Below, piece after piece: positions 33,271 through 43,834 of a DNA stretch of 64,000 nucleotides. The position numbers and the translations under genes were made by a program. The notes under the pieces are model-generated. The model saw nothing but the letters and a program-made list of their open reading frames with translations, searched no databases and was not told where the DNA came from. This DNA is from Gliomastix tumulicola (lineage: Eukaryota; Ascomycota; Sordariomycetes; Hypocreales; Bionectriaceae). Every line of letters starts with the position of its first letter. Position 1 is the stretch's first letter. Location: positions 372,001 through 436,000 of the forward strand of contig BCHX01000006.1 in the NCBI GenBank assembly GCA_001599755.1. Direction: 5' to 3'.

Positions 33271-36200
33271 ATGGCGGCACAGGGAACTACGACCCGCAAT
33301 GGCGAAGAAGTAATCCATTTGAAAGATGCCATTGGTCGGAAATTCGTCTTCCCCTTTGAACTGGTGAAGACATGGCATGTAGGTACACGCCAGACTAAAC
33401 ACTCTGCGACAATGACACCTATGTGCTCCATGCTGAACATGAGTCAACAGGGTGTAGCGCAACTGGTCAAGAGTGCCTTTGTTCACGTGGATGTCCTCGG
33501 CCCGCATGTCCAGGAGGAACACTTTGACTTGGTAGGCCCCGACGGAGATATCATCCTGCCTTTGACATGGGCGTCTCGGATTAGGCCGGGCATGGCTATT
33601 ACGATGATGATGTACGACTCATGGCTCCTCACCTTCTTTCGCGTTGACCATTTGTCTCACTCTAATCTAGGTGGCCACTTGAGGGGGCCAGGAGAGCGCC
33701 GCCCCGACCACCGTTCGTGCCCGGCGTGCGCCCTGGACATCCTCCCCCTTGGGGCAGCAAGCAGCCGCCAATTCCAGTTCCTCATCCGCCAGGCGCGGAA
33801 GCTGGTCCTCCTGGGTACCCTGAGCACATTGTGCTTGGAAACAGTGCAAAGCCTAAGGCCAGGAAAACAGCGCCGCCGACCTTGGTGCAGCTCGTGACGG
33901 GTAAACCTACCAAGAAGAATAAAGGCAGTACACGGTTCGGCTCTCAGAACCTTCCACCTCCGCCGATACCACCACAGCGGCCAGAACCGGCGGGACCGGC
34001 CGGTGATGATGAGTGGCGCTCGGGGCCGCCTCGCTCGGGGCCGCCTCCCCCAGGAGTTCCCTCTGGTAGCTCCCATCCTCCAGGGTTTGAGCGAGTCCCA
34101 GGGCGTCCACCTCAGCCATCCGGAATAGATATTAACATAGCCCCTGCCCCTAGACGCCGCAGGCCTAGCCTGGGTGGCAGCTCGAGCAGCAGCTCCAGCT
34201 CTTGGTACAGCGAGCATAGTCACGACTCCGTCGACTCTCGGCCTAGCGCTCGTCACGCGGGTTTGGTCGTGCACAGAAGACGCAATCCCGACGAGAGACG
34301 AGCCGCCATAAGACAGCTCACCGTACCAATTCTCGAGCCGAGCCCGACCAAGGCAGAGATTATCGAGCTCAGTCCGGCGCGTGTTTACCCAGACGAGATT
34401 GGCACGAGCCCGGGCTTGGCTTTGGAGCTCACAAGATTGAGCAGTCCTCCAGGGCCGGCAGCTAGTCCAGGCCAGGGAGAGAAGATCACATGGGCGTGCG
34501 TGACCTTTATTCTATCTTTGTTGCTGGAAATGCTTGAGCTAACTGGCAATCAACATCGCAGTCATGTTTCAAGATCCATCATGGACCTTGCTGAGTTTGA
34601 GGTAGGATCACTCTATTGATCCAATGCGTCTTGCCTCTATATTGGCATCTCAATATGCTAATCTTCAAATAGAATATCGCTTTGAACTCGGGCGTATTGA
34701 GAACCAATCCAGACAATAGAATGGCGTTGGAAGCTGTCTTCCGGACTCTGAACGACAAGAAATTGACAAGGAGTCGAGACAATTGGTTCATTCAGCCAGG
34801 AACTGTCTTGAGATGCGACGTAGATTCTGGCAACAAGACCGTGGCTTCGGCAACCTTCGCATCAATACCGCAGTTACAGGCCGACCCGTTATCGCGAAAT
34901 CTGAACGTCAAGCTCAGGAAGGGGGTTTGTCTGCCCCGACGGCTCCACGAGGCATTTGACCCATACGACACCTCCTTTGAACGAGACAAGAATCAAGTTT
35001 TTCGAAAGGGAGATGGTGCCAAAGACGACGCAATTCTCTGGGTTTGTGAGACTTGGATATTGATTGTGGATTCCAGTAAGGCCTCATAACATTTGGCACC
35101 ACCCGGTTCACTACTAATACATTGTTCATCATTTGCACCCCTCAGCCGATATAATCACTTACGGCGATCCCCGTCGAAGACTCCAACTGCAGGGCAGCAT
35201 CGACATCAGAGAACCTGTCGGTGTTTCTGACGAGAAGGTTGTCCATGTGACGACGCCAGAACACGTTCAATTCCAGATCCCGATGCATGACTGCGAGACG
35301 TTCTTTGTGAGTAGCCAGACCAATATATACATGTCTCTCAGTACACCCGGCACTAACCTGTCTATTGCCACTGTAGAAACTTCAATCATCCATCCACGCA
35401 CACCTCAAGGCTGTGGAGGACAGGTTCGACCTCGAGTTCAATGACTTAGATATTTTCACCGGACGCGATGAGCCTTTGACTGCCAAGGTATGGTCCGAAC
35501 TAGTGAAAACCGCACGAGAAAGCTCCGTCCATGTCAAAATAGGATGGCTGTATGTTTCATCCAGCTCCGTCGGTCATGCTAGCTCGAGAGCAACATCGCG
35601 CTCGCGCTCATCACGCAGGCCATCTTCCAGCCTTGCGGACGACCTGGTCGAGATCATCGAGGAGCCTGAGTTCTTCAGCATGCAGAAGGCCACCGACCAA
35701 AGCTCAGAACATGGTACGTACTTACGAAGAGACTACTAGTATTGAACGACATTGCCAGCTCGTTGTCTAACACGCCACGCAAGAGGCCTTTATGCCACCC
35801 GAGCTTCACTCAAAAGTCCCGCCCTTCCTGGGCTGGAGTATTCTCGAACCGTCTTCGTCTTCACAAGACCTACAAGCGAGCCAGTCGGAAGGACTGAGGC
35901 ACGACGATCTGGTAGGGAGCATTCGAGCCTGTCTCATCCGTACTGAGACTGGCCTTGTCGAGGGATACCACCCCCACGTGGCTGCTCTTAAAGAGAAGTT
36001 CGTGGGCCTCGACTTCAAGCCCGGCATCATGCAATTCGGCGTGGAGAACATCGACATGCACATACAAACATTTGGGTCTTCAAAGAGACATCGCAATCGT
36101 GAACAGTCAGATCAAGATGATAGAGATCTCCAGCTGCTCTGCAGGGACTATCTTCTTGTTTGCGTCAGGGCCCTCGAAGCTTTTGCCCCAAAGACGCACA

Positions 36201-37795
36201 GCTCTGCCGTACTATCGCTATATTACGATGCACTCTCGAAGACAGCACAAGTAAGTCTCTCATATCAGTGTCCCGGAGGGTGCGGCTGTCATTAATGGAC
36301 TTTTTTTGCTCCTTCACAGCACATCCAGACGCAGCCGGCTCTTGCAGAATCCTCGAAATGGGTGCTATCTCGTGGACCTCCCTCTGCAAAGGGATACACG
36401 TTCTCTGATGAGCCCTCCCTGCCACAGATCGAATGCCATGGATGTGAGCACGGTACCATCTATACAAGCGCCGACGACGCCCTGGAGCACCTTCGCAAAA
36501 GGCACCATGCGGAGATGATATCCGAGTCACGCCTGAGGACGTACTTGGTTCCGCTCGCCGAGGCGGCCCAAACGAAGCTGAAGGAAGATTCAACCAATAT
36601 TCTTGCCGTGTGTCGCGACATGATGGTCGGTATTATCAAGCAGGCACGCGAAATCCAGGAAGGAGTGGTATCGGACGATCGGTTTCGAAAACCAGCACAA
36701 GGCGTACCATACGCCTTGCTCAAGACCTTCCAGCTCCTAGTTGCTCAGGTCTGCGCAGCCCCGATCCTCCTCGCAGAGATACAGACCTTCTACACCCATG
36801 GAATCTATGAGGAGGGGGTCGAGACCACCTCCCTCCCAGCGACCCTAAGTGACAAGTGGCGCCTTTTGAGGAGCACTGACTCTGAGATCTCGAGCCTGAT
36901 GAAGACCGCTGAGAGAGCGCTGATTGCCCCCGTCGAGTCGCGTAAAAAGGAAGACGTGGTCAAGTTCTTCAACACGATAGGAGCGCATGGATTAGCCCTC
37001 CAGATGATATCCAACGTCCTTCAAGAGCCCACCTACAACAATTCCAACGCGGCCGAGCTTTACCGCAATTATATGACCAACTTGGTACGGACGTACGCCT
37101 GAAGAACAACACTTGCCCTAATACCTGTTTTTACTGATTATAAAAACTGTTTATAGGGCTCTCAAGTCATCCGCCGCTCGACCAAACGCCAAATACCGAC
37201 CATCGCAGCCCTAGCCGACGAGCTTGGCCGACTGGCTGATGTCATCAAGTCGCAGCAGAAGCTCATACAAGATCTAAGAACAGTCTTCAAGCCAGACACC
37301 CACCTCGAGCCGCTCAAGGCTGACCGCGAGAAGACGTTCGGCATAGAAGAGTTCATCATAGACGACTGCCGGGACAAGCTCCAGGAGCAGATCGACATGA
37401 TCGGCTCCAGCATCGAGCGTGGCGACCAGCTCATCTCAACGGTGCATGAGTTCACCGAGATCATGAAAGATGACCACTCGAGGGCCATCTTCGTCTTCAC
37501 GGTGGTGACGGTGGTGTTCCTGCCTTTGAGCTTCGTTGCAGCTTATCTGAGCATGAATGGCGGTCCTTCGGGGGCGGATTCGTGGGGAGATACGCAGAGG
37601 CTGTTCTGGGAGATTGCTGCGCCCCTCGCCATTGGTATTGGTGCCTTCTGCCTTGTCGTAGCGTGGCCGAGACCGGAGCTTCAGGTAGCAAAGATTTGGG
37701 TGGCTGAGCATGCGGCACGTTTCAAAACGCGACTTTCGTCCATCTTTGGACCTGTAGAATCGTCGACGTCGTCAGCGAGTGGGGAGATGAAATAG
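33271..37795 (+). CDS. Ubiquitin-like domain / CorA-like transmembrane protein
   Basis: Ten exons: 33271-33378, 33451-33611, 33671-34495, 34562-34601, 34673-35075, 35146-35306, 35377-35713, 35784-36250, 36320-37084 and 37157-37795, 1301 residues. Residues about 10-92 match the fungal ubiquitin-like domain often found at the N-terminus of large signalling proteins (SAFVHVDVLGPHVQ, then DLVGPDGDIILPLTW). A Pro/Ser-rich linker follows (about 95-370), then a long unrecognised region, a C2H2-like finger at about 872-897 (CHGCEHG, HLRKRHH), helices, and a CorA-like end. This has TM1 1199-1219 (FVFTVVTVVFLPLSFVAAYL), the pore signature position reading SMN rather than GMN, and TM2 1238-1258. The changed signature makes Mg2+ transport doubtful. 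Fungal proteins with CorA-like ends are mostly uncharacterised. Confidence 0.82.
34496..34561 (+). other. In-phase 66-nt intron, possible retained intron
   Basis: This intron (GTGCGT donor, CTAAC branch site, CAG acceptor) has no stop in frame and a length divisible by three. Retention would add 22 residues, mostly hydrophobic (FILSLLLEMLELTGN), in the middle of the CorA-like protein. Splicing is preferred because all signals are good. Confidence 0.5.
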
Positions 37796-37923
37796 CCGGA
37801 ACAGGTATACGACCGAATAAATACTTGAGTTATGGGACCAAACAATTTGGGTGCGTGTGGCGCAATAATTTTTCTCCTCCTCCTCTTCTTCTTCCTCTTC
37901 TGTGTCTCTCGATCAAACTGTCT
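37699..37923 (+). repeat. Dispersed repeat copy B (CorA-like gene 3' end and flank)
   Basis: The last codons of the CorA-like gene plus about 130 bp downstream form the intact counterpart of the relic at 45699-45908. The downstream part also matches 17113-17191. Landmarks in order are TCGTCGACGTCGTCAGCGAG, GGGGAGATGAAATAG, AATAAATACTTGAGTTAT, a G/T-rich stretch, a T/C-rich tract, and TCAAACTG. Confidence 0.65.
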
Positions 37924-38972
37924 CCCTTTGGGTTATACGCTGTGACACCAGGGCCGGGGGAGTCATGTCAGCTAAGCTATTTGCCAGGCGACCCCAGGAA
38001 ACCATTTTTGGTGGCCCAATTACCTCCTCCCCATCCCCAGGATTGCCGTCTCCAACAATAGTTGCTCCATGAACATTTTGCCGTGGATGGGGACCCAGCC
38101 ATGGTGACCGTCTGAGCCACAGCCGCGCTCCGCCTGTCGGCGCCGGTGCGATAAGCTGGGGCTTGGTCCTGCTTGATCTGGGCCCTTGCTTCGCCCAGCC
38201 ATTGCCTCCGCTCAGAGGAGAAGCCAACGCAAGCCGCAACAAAAGCAGTGGACGGTGGCAAGGCCAATCCAGCCCTAATTCTCAAACGCCATAGTGCTGC
38301 TCTTAAGTTGGTATAGTAAGTAAGGCTGTCTTAAGAGAATATGGTAATTAAGGATCGGGGAAGAAATCAAGTCTCATGTGTACAGACATTATTTATATGC
38401 TCTACGCAAGGTAAATCCATACCTACTTGGGAAGGAGCAGTCAACAGCCCACAGGTAGGTATATTTGTCTTCATCCGCCACGTCCCAGGCCTTCTCCAGG
38501 AAGGACGAATGCATCTTCCCAACACACGCCACTGCTAATATCGGGTAATAAAGGGTGGCTAGAGTCTAGGGTAGTTGAGTTTACAGGGTGGGAAAAGGGC
38601 CCGAGGCCTTCATGCCCCATGCCTCATGATCTGGGAGGCAACTGGCTCCATTTCAGGTCCCAGCAGCTGGATTAGACTCCCTGTAAGTGAGTTGAGGTAT
38701 TTTTGTGTGTAAACTTGCGATATTATGTTGAATGGTGTGGTTGGGCACCACTCTGGTCCAGCAACTCAACCAGTTTCCCAGCCACGAGTAAACCAGCCAC
38801 CTATAATGTATGAAATCAAGTGAGAAACTGCAGTGACCCCCAATTTGAAAATCAATTCATCTCTGGTATTCCGCACCATCGTCTAGCATTGGACACAGAC
38901 GTTCTTGCCAAGCCAAATTCCAGCCGAAGACCACGCCACCTTCGCAAACAGACAGAGCAGAGACAATACTGA
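37796..38972. other. Intergenic, CorA-like gene to F-box gene
   Basis: About 1.2 kb. The first 130 bp belong to the repeat described at 37699-37923; the rest holds no coding-like frame. It is relatively A/T-rich around 38280-38420 and 38680-38860. Confidence 0.5.
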
Positions 38973-40595
38973 GTGCAGGCAATGGAGCCCTCGTATCGCA
39001 TGAAATGCCTTGCTGATCAGGCGAAAAGCTGGTGGCCGGTCGCCCATAGAAATCGGCTTCCGTGTGTGACCGCCCGGGCAAAGCCACAGGTCGAGGAATC
39101 TCATACATCGCAGCAGTCCTGTCCAGACACAGCTTGGAAAGCGAGACTTGGTCAATTAATTCGCTGGGCGGAAAGGATTCCAAGGGTCTTTGGCAGACGA
39201 CCAGTAGAATTCTTGTTCACCAAGTCAGAGGCTCCTCCACCACCGTCTCTACTTTTGGCGTTGCCAAATGAGGTTCTGCTCAGAATCATGGAGTTCCTTC
39301 CACCAGAGTCTCTCTGGTCACTCAGACAATCGTCACTGGTCTTTTTCGAACTCTTCGACAGAAACGCCTTCAAGACATTTCACTCTATTCCAAGACTAAG
39401 AGATCGACATGTCCGCTTCAACTTGGATAGAATGACAATGCTTGGACGCTCGGAGGCTGTTGGACTACTACAACGAGATAGGACGGTCATCTCGACAAGC
39501 AAGACATATTGCGACGCATGCACCGATGTCTTGAGCCAGGGAGAAGAGCATCCGATGATGGTTCAGCTGCGCCGAACACGGTACTGCGATGGATGCTGTA
39601 AAAGACACCTTAGCATCTTCTTTCCCCCTGAAAGCATTCGCCAATACGAAAGTGGTGCCATCAAGAAGCTTCTCTGCGTGGGGAGACTCGGCACAATGAC
39701 ACTCTGCTCCCACGAGCGCGCTCCAACCCTCACGTGGATGAAGGTCGAGGAGATCACAAACCAGAAGGACTTCGAAGCTACCTGCAAGAATGTCTGCCAT
39801 AAGCCGTATGGGGCTGCTTGCCCGCGGTTAATTGCGCACTGCAGGGCAACTGAGAACTTCGAGCTAGAACTTGGTTGGCAGCGACCTCTGCTGGATATCG
39901 ACCCCGACTGTCCTCCAAGCTTACGAGACCTCCGTAAGGCGGTAGCAGCCACGCTCGAGAGCACCTTTTCTAGCGGTGCTGATACGCATCAGAGGCCTTG
40001 CAAACATGTTCTGGACGGTCAGCAGCTTCGCGCATTTGTCAATGCCTCCATTTGCAAATGTTTTTGCAATCCGAGCACCAAAAAGACCTCATTATGCGAG
40101 TGTATCCGCAGGCAATGCCTGGAATGCAAAGACTGCGCGGCTGTCTACCGCTTCTATTTGCAATCTGGTCGCATTTCCATAGCGTACCGTTATCAGTGGG
40201 AAGTTGCGCAGCCAACAAGCCCTGCCTGGATCAGTTTGCTCGAGGGAGGACCAGAAGGGCTTGGCATGTTCGATGAGGAGAATCGGCACTTGCTTTGGTG
40301 TGATAGCCCCGGATGTGCGACTGGGATGGGACCACGATGGGAGGAGCTGCTTAAAGAGTCAACCTGGCTCCAATATCTCCTTTACGGGGAAGAGGACCGT
40401 CAAAGAGGCGATTGGAGTACAATCGAAAACAAAGCTCGATCCCAAAAGTATAGTCGTAATGGAGCGGACTGGTTTGGAGGATTTGAGCTCGCCCCGCATT
40501 TACAAGGGTCGAGGTTTGGACAAGCTACTAAAAACTTTCTGAGGCGGATCGAGGAAGCCGCAGTCACAGCCCAGGGGAAGAGAAGGGGCAGATGA
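38973..40595 (+). CDS. F-box protein
   Basis: Single exon, up to 540 residues. An F-box lies at about residues 91-135 (LLLALPNEVLLRIMEFLPPE, then LWSLRQSSLVFFELF), the Skp1-binding motif of SCF ubiquitin ligases. The rest has many Cys/His residues (YCDACTDVL, YCDGCCKRH, ICKCFCNPSTKK, RQCLECKDC), the last groups perhaps binding zinc, but no known substrate-binding repeat. Several Met codons within the first 12 residues could be the start, so the N-terminal end is uncertain. Large families of such lone F-box proteins are common in fungi and are of unknown substrate. Confidence 0.78.
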   Translation: MQAMEPSYRMKCLADQAKSWWPVAHRNRLPCVTARAKPQVEESHTSQQSCPDTAWKARLGQLIRWAERIPRVFGRRPVEFLFTKSEAPPPPSLLLALPNEVLLRIMEFLPPESLWSLRQSSLVFFELFDRNAFKTFHSIPRLRDRHVRFNLDRMTMLGRSEAVGLLQRDRTVISTSKTYCDACTDVLSQGEEHPMMVQLRRTRYCDGCCKRHLSIFFPPESIRQYESGAIKKLLCVGRLGTMTLCSHERAPTLTWMKVEEITNQKDFEATCKNVCHKPYGAACPRLIAHCRATENFELELGWQRPLLDIDPDCPPSLRDLRKAVAATLESTFSSGADTHQRPCKHVLDGQQLRAFVNASICKCFCNPSTKKTSLCECIRRQCLECKDCAAVYRFYLQSGRISIAYRYQWEVAQPTSPAWISLLEGGPEGLGMFDEENRHLLWCDSPGCATGMGPRWEELLKESTWLQYLLYGEEDRQRGDWSTIENKARSQKYSRNGADWFGGFELAPHLQGSRFGQATKNFLRRIEEAAVTAQGKRRGR

Positions 40596-41640
40596 AGGGA
40601 CGAGGGACGAGAGGGCCTCGTATGAGAAATAGCGATAACAAGCTAAAAATAGTCCGAGGATGGTGGTATTCCCACCCTGTGAAAGGAAGTATGTGATCCT
40701 CAGTGTGTTGAAATAGCTAGGGCGTTCTACAAGACAATACAAGGCGAGAACATGGCAAGTGTCGCAATATGTAGATTCCTTCACAAGGCTGCAAGGGTGC
40801 TGCTCGACATCGAGGTACAAATTATTGGCAAATATCAGTATTCGGCCTCCCGATCATGGTATCGATATGATTGTGCCGGGCAACAACTGCATGACTTGCA
40901 TGCTCCAAAACATATGGATTCCTTGTGGTCTGTTTTGTGGTCTGTTTATCTGAGTTTACTTGGGTTTACGTCTTGGCCAGACCAAGACTTGGAGCAATAA
41001 CGAAAACGCGGAAATGCTGAAGTAGGAGCTCACCGAGAAGAACGGCATGTTTTTAATCCTTGCCCATTTTGTACTATTGTGACTATGACCTTGGCAACTC
41101 TATCAGCCTATACAATACCTTAGCGAGGATAGTGCTCTTTACTACTTGGTTACTCCGAGTTCAGGCACGTTTATTCTAACTGAAGGCTGTGTGGCTAGCT
41201 GAATCTACGCCCTACGAGTCAAGCTGAGCCCTTCCCGTGCGGATTAAGCAGATCTGTGCGAGCTTTGCTAACATTAAGCCGTCTAGCTATCTACGGTGGC
41301 TGAAGCTCCCCAAAATTGGCCTTCGAACGAGCAGCGCGACATTAAAATCCTTCTGGAAAGGGCATATGGCCGCGTCCTAGGAAAAACTGCCGTTGCACGA
41401 ATTAGGCAATACGAGGACCTTTGGAGACCTCTGCTACATCTTGAAGACGGCTCTCATATATCGTGAAATTCTTCCTCTTAAGGCCACCTGTGGTGCTACA
41501 CGGATCGCTTGAACATCTAGCCTCGACATTTCCCTCCCAGCACATACCATTTGTTTGGATCTTTCAGTGGGTGGTTTATTTCTGGGATTCTAGCCTTCAG
41601 GGATAAAGGATCTGAATTCTCCTCTGATTCACGATACTGC
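40596..41640. other. Intergenic with a possible short coding relic
   Basis: About 1 kb between the convergent F-box and rhamnogalacturonan lyase genes. A 59-codon open stretch at 41287-41466 (plus strand) has protein-like composition (DIKILLERAYGRVLGKTAVA, then RIRQYEDLWRPLLHLED) but no start codon or flanking exons that I can support. It may be the remains of a lost gene. The rest is A/T-rich with no feature. Confidence 0.4.
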
Positions 41641-43466
41641 TCAGTAGAACAGCTCAACAGCATCAAAAACCTATAATAAGTCAGTACATGGCCACTGCTA
41701 TGGTCTGCTGTTAGTGAGAGTGAGACTACTTACAACATTGGGGCTGAGGTATGTGTCACCATCGCTTCCCGAGATCACCGTGATGGTCAAGGTATTGGTG
41801 CCGCTCACCAGAGTACCAGACGGGATGCTGCACTCGTAAATCTCGCCGTGGCCACGGTAGGCTCCCCGGGTAACGCCACGGCTGTCAATCTTGCTGGGTG
41901 CTGCCGGTGCTGAACAGGTGTACCCATTGATGGCGGCCTGGGGCCTGCCGCCAGCAAAGGACAAGGTCGTTGCGAGTCGCAGGGTGGCAGCTTGAGAGAC
42001 GGCACTGCTCAGGGAGAAGGTGACCTTTTGGCCATTGTTGACAGTCTTGAAGATCGCCATGGGGAACGAAGAGGTAGCAGAGGAAGCAATAGTACCAGGT
42101 GACCAGCTTGCCATTCTGTATCAAGGGTGTAAGTATTTAGATGTACTAGCCGAAGAAAGTATCATAGGAGGCTTACCTAGAATCTGATGGATGCATGCGT
42201 AGCTGGTTGTCGGCATTTCGGAACCCGGTAGGCTGCCCATCGTAGTCTCCCATTCTGAAGATGGTGGTTCTCGACTGTGTCAAAGCCGGATGCGTTGCCG
42301 CGATGTTTGACGTCTTGGTTTGTCCCGCCGTGACTGAGACACTCTGGGTGGCGGCAAGGAACTCATCTTGGTACAGCTTCATAGTGTATGTACCTGCGGG
42401 CATCGCGGGTGAGGTGAAGGCGCCAGCCGAGTTGGTGTACACCCAGAACTGGTAGTTGGAATTGTACCAGTGCACCACTCTGGGAAAGCTTGACGATACG
42501 CCGGATGCTGTTCCAGAGATGTATCCACGGTTGCCTGAAACTTTGACGTATCCAGATAAGTTGAGACTGTCAAAGAACGAGACATCGACGCTTGCGGGAT
42601 CAGGCCTTCCACTTCGTGTCATACTGAAAACGTATGGACCGTGGAAGCCGGTGCGGTAGGCTTCAGTCTGGGCGTGGCCCGAGTTCATGTAGTATGTGAG
42701 AGCATTGTAGTCGCCACCCGAGTTGGAACTGATGTCGCGGAAGAACGGACCGCCAGAGCTCTTCTCGGTTGCCTGGTGATTGGGTCGCAGCCAGCACGCG
42801 TGCACTGAGGCGCCGGAGTTGGTGGCACAGTAAATCTTTTCATCAATGAAGCGGTCTGACGAGTAGAATTTGCTGCGCGTCTGGCCGCTGACAAGATAGA
42901 CATCGCTTCCTTCGATTGCGCTGCCACCTGTAGTAGTAGAAACGTCGCCGTTCGGCCACGACTTGTCCAGGCCATCTAGTCGGAAAAGGAACCGTAGTTC
43001 TCCGACTGATGGCTGACTGGCAATGTTGGTTCCCATCCAGATGTTGGCTGATCCATGGCGGAACACCATGTAGTGTTGGAGGTTGAATGCCGAGTTGTTC
43101 TGCGTGCACTGGAAGATGACCGTGTCCCCCGATGGACTGGTCCAGTAGGTAACCTATGTTCGCGCGAAGTCATTTAGCCGACACTTTGTTCCCTTGCTCA
43201 GCCACAAAATGAATTGATGACAAACTTACTGCGGTACCACTGCCCAGGCCTGACGCGATGTGGCTATAGGGGCTCTGGTTTTGATATTCCGTGCCGTAGA
43301 ACTTGAGCGAAGTAATGTCACAGTTGGTGCGACTGATTGTGACGTAAAACTGATAGTCGCTCTCAGTGTTGATAACATATGAAGCAGTCGAGGTGGTGAC
43401 AGTAATCGCCTCGACCGTCGCGAGCCACACGGAAGCGAGGCAGAGCCAGACCTTGAGCATCATCAT
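41641..43466 (-). CDS. Secreted rhamnogalacturonan lyase, polysaccharide lyase family 4
   Basis: Four exons: 43466-43230, 43153-42177, 42115-41734 and a tiny last exon 41670-41641, 541 residues, the usual length. A signal peptide (LWLATVEA near residue 20) precedes the catalytic beta domain, with [19 protein letters not shown] and [21 protein letters not shown] fibronectin-III-like domain (about 335-430) and a C-terminal carbohydrate-binding-like domain follow, ending in VFDAVELFY. The last exon was recognised because it supplies that conserved C-terminus. The enzyme cleaves the rhamnose-galacturonate backbone of pectin by beta-elimination outside the cell. A TATA element (TATAAAA, near 43550) lies about 90 bp upstream. 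It indicates a plant-associated or plant-litter lifestyle. Confidence 0.9.
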
Positions 43467-43834
43467 GGTGAGAAACTGATGAGAGTGTGCCTTCTAGCTG
43501 CCAACAATATCCTTCTGTTGGGAACATTGGTCGGCAGATATTCCATACTTTTATAAAAGTGTGCATGTGCGAATCCCTTATGGCTGCAACAGAGGCGACG
43601 CTCATTCGGACGATCATGCGCCGAGACCAATTCGTCGGGCGAACAGAATGCCGTGCCGGGTCAAGGTTACATGGACCTCAATTGGGAGATAATCCTACCA
43701 ATCAGACACACAGAGACCCCTGTTCGTTCCTGGGCATTCATCTGCCGAGCATCGATTCTCGGGTCAACGGCACGCAGGAAAGGTCACCTTGCCTTGGTTT
43801 CACATCTAGACTTGTCCATGAGAAGCAGAGTGGA
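43467..43834. promoter_or_regulatory. Promoter of the rhamnogalacturonan lyase
   Basis: About 370 bp upstream of the lyase on the minus strand. It contains a palindromic TTTTATAAAA at about 43549-43558 positioned as a TATA box. Nothing else is recognised. Confidence 0.5.
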
